Source of the DNA: Silurus meridionalis
Lineage: Eukaryota > Chordata > Actinopteri > Siluriformes > Siluridae
DNA length: 64,000 bases
NCBI RefSeq assembly: GCF_014805685.1
Contig: NC_060900.1
Span: forward strand, 4,548,101-4,612,100
Direction of reading: 5' to 3'
In this document: positions 61,716 to 64,000 of the stretch, piece after piece
Position numbering within the stretch: position 1 is the stretch's first letter
Layout: every line of letters starts with the position of its first letter
Translations under genes and position numbers: made by a program
Notes under the pieces: model-generated
Seen by the model: only the letters and a program-made list of their open reading frames with translations
Databases searched by the model: none
Told to the model about the DNA's origin: nothing

Positions 61716-64000
61716 TGTCTAAGCTGAGATTTAAATGTCTCACAATATATGTAGCTTATTTACTGTAAATAGTACAAATACATGTGCTAATCAAGGATGA
61801 CAGGAAACAGGTGTGAGCAACGTGGCATTCACCTGATGCAAATTGTATTCCAGGGCCAAATTCCTGACAAAGTTTAAACATTTTGATTTTTGATAATGGA
61901 AAATTACAGATATCGCTTATTATAGACATAATCCTAAGAATAAATCTTTTCAGGTAACACAAATGAAGTAACTTGAAGTGAACGATTGTGTTGACTCATG
62001 AAAATAAATCATACATCAAGTGTATAAAAAGAATAAATTCACACATTTGGAATAGTGACTCTTTTTGAGAATGAATCCGTTTCTTTTTTTTTTTTTTTTT
62101 TAGCAAATCTTTAAATGAAATGTTCATTCTTGTAATTGAAAGACTCAAGTCGTTTAGATGAAAAAAAATGACCTCCTGCTAATAGAAAACTTATACAAAT
62201 TGTATTTATTTAATGATTATATTGCAAGGTGCCAAAGATAAAAGCTAGGTCTTTTACCATGTAAATATCTTTACTGTACATATCTTTCAATTTAATTCAG
62301 TCCAATTCAACAAAATTCCAGGAATAGAGTACATGTGTAGAAATATGTTGATAAAAGAAAATAAATGTATTTTTTCTGTAATTATTATTATTATTATTGT
62401 TATTATCATTATTATTATTATTATTGATATTGTTTGGAAGGAGTCTCCAATCCCAGAAGGCAGAGCTGTAAGCTGCCAAGCTGCCTTTTTGTTCCTTTTA
62501 AAAATTTCAGATAGAAAATTCCTGATGTAATTTTTTGATATGTATATATTTATTCCTAGTGAACAAACCAGAGGTGCCAGAGTCGACGTTCAGAAAAACC
62601 ACAATATGACCCAGACTCAAAAAGGAGGTGAACCAATATTTGTGACACATAAATGGCAGCCTAATCACCTCTAAACAAAGCACCATGATGTAAAAATGAT
62701 TATCTTTAATCAAAAATAAATAAATAAACAAGCTACCAATAAAGTCCCAAAATTGTTTTTAGTCTAAACTAAGATTGAAGCACATACACCAGTGCTTAAG
62801 TGCAGTTCCACTTCTCGTCTCTGGCGTCACTGCAAATTCTGCCAAGCACAACATGGGAGGGTACACAACATTAATCTTCACAAGTTGACACATTAAGTGC
62901 TCACTGCAGCCTTTAACAACAGTCAAGTGTGCTTTTCACCATTAATCAACTCAGCATATAGAATGCCATGTTTACGTCTTGGGATTGGCCTGCTGTGCGG
63001 TGTTTACGAGTCTTTCTCTTACCCGGCATGTTGACTGATAATGACATCAGACGGAGCAAAATGCTGAGCTCAAATCCCTCTGCCTGGTGACCATAATGAT
63101 TCTTACTGTGCCAGTAGATGGTGCTGGTTGAGGATTTAATCCCGTGCGCTGATTATCCCTGGATTTGGCACGGTTTGAATTTCCGTACTGTCGTCCATCA
63201 CAATGAGGTGCCTGGACTCCCAGGCTTCTGGCTGGAAAGAAACGGAAGGGGAGCATGTACAATTTCAACCTCAACAGGAATTCCATTTGCATTTGTATCA
63301 GTCACAGCAGTCTGGTCACCGCTGGAGAAACCATTAGCTCCTCCACAGCTTGGCCCCATTTTTTTTTTTTCCGACCAAACAGGAATGGACATATATAAGC
63401 AGGGAAGTATCATCTTATAATATCATCTGCTTTGACCAAAGTGATGCCAAGATACAAGACGGTCTTGCACTTCGAGAGTTGATGAGACGTTGTGAAAAGG
63501 TGATGCCATGACACAACCATATGGTAATCATTTGGCTGCATCAATGGTGGGACGTAATCAGGCCGGTTTGTGGTACAAAATTACCACTGCTACTCATCAT
63601 GTGAACCTGCAGCCAGGCTTGAAAGGATTAATGAGGTATGAGCTCGGGCTTTGCGCCCGGGCTCACCCACTCGGCTTTCAGATGCGACGCACTGAGCCGT
63701 AGCAGCAATCCCATAAGTTTAGCATTGCACCGTATTTGTTTCTGACACTAAATGACATTTATTTTGATCATTCAGAAGCCCTAGAGCAGGAGTTCTCAGC
63801 TACATTTGGTGGGAAAGAGGATGGGGCTTGTGCGTCACACTGTAGCACATCAGTGTCAGAAGATTTTAAGTCTCATCTCAGCTCTTACATCCAACATACA
63901 GTAGACATTTGATTTAATGCATCCCAGAAAGAACCGTCGGCAAATTATACCAACAGTGCACTTTGTCAGTTTTAACTGGTTTGCACTGGGGTATTCCATT
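61716..64000. other. intergenic, no gene seen
   Basis: Apart from the (ATT)n run, 62,900-63,720 is more complex than its surroundings and has several overlapping short open frames on both strands, none with a recognised motif or splice-bounded exon. Confidence 0.35.
62380..62428. repeat. (ATT)n microsatellite
   Basis: ATT trinucleotides with two interruptions (GTT, ATC). Confidence 0.9.

Noticed and set aside
1..64000. CRISPR arrays, phage, operons or bacterial defence systems
   Set aside because: All tandem arrays are simple microsatellites or a minisatellite; gene structure is intron-rich and vertebrate.

Overview
The window is vertebrate nuclear DNA, almost certainly from a ray-finned (teleost) fish. 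The evidence is long CA/TG microsatellites, many GT-AG introns of 80 to 2,600 bp, teleost-style tRNA-derived SINEs, RTE- and L2-like LINE tails, and Tc1/mariner, hAT and pogo-like DNA transposon relics. I cannot name the species from sequence alone. Nothing bacterial, viral or CRISPR-like is present.

Positions 93-30,878 (minus strand) hold one very large gene, vps13a, encoding the bridge-like lipid transfer protein VPS13A (chorein). I traced 61 coding exons by splice sites, reading phase and family similarity. Their lengths sum to 8,661 nt, which is exactly 2,887 codons with no internal stop or frameshift. The start codon is at 30,878-30,876 in a GC/CpG-rich promoter-like segment. The gene runs off the left edge, and the C-terminal ATG2-C-like and PH-like region lies outside. 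The introns carry transposon relics: a TA-flanked mariner, a hAT MITE, and one MITE nested in another. Several microsatellites sit at positions that could affect splicing.

Positions 31,090-64,000, on the 5' side of vps13a, contain no gene I can support. The stretch begins with about 1 kb of degenerate minisatellite next to the promoter. It continues as AT-rich intergenic DNA with dispersed repeats: Tc1-like relics, RTE LINE ends, an L2/CR1-type LINE end, a tRNA-Glu SINE with a 14-bp target duplication, pogo-like and other MITEs, and compound tetranucleotide arrays. A few non-repetitive stretches could be conserved regulatory DNA, but that needs alignment.

I found no previously undescribed biological system. 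The best leads are a tandem pair of FFAT-like motifs in VPS13A, two exons whose 3' splice sites abut about 50-nt UG repeats, an intron made mostly of an (AT)n hairpin, and clearly readable nested insertions.
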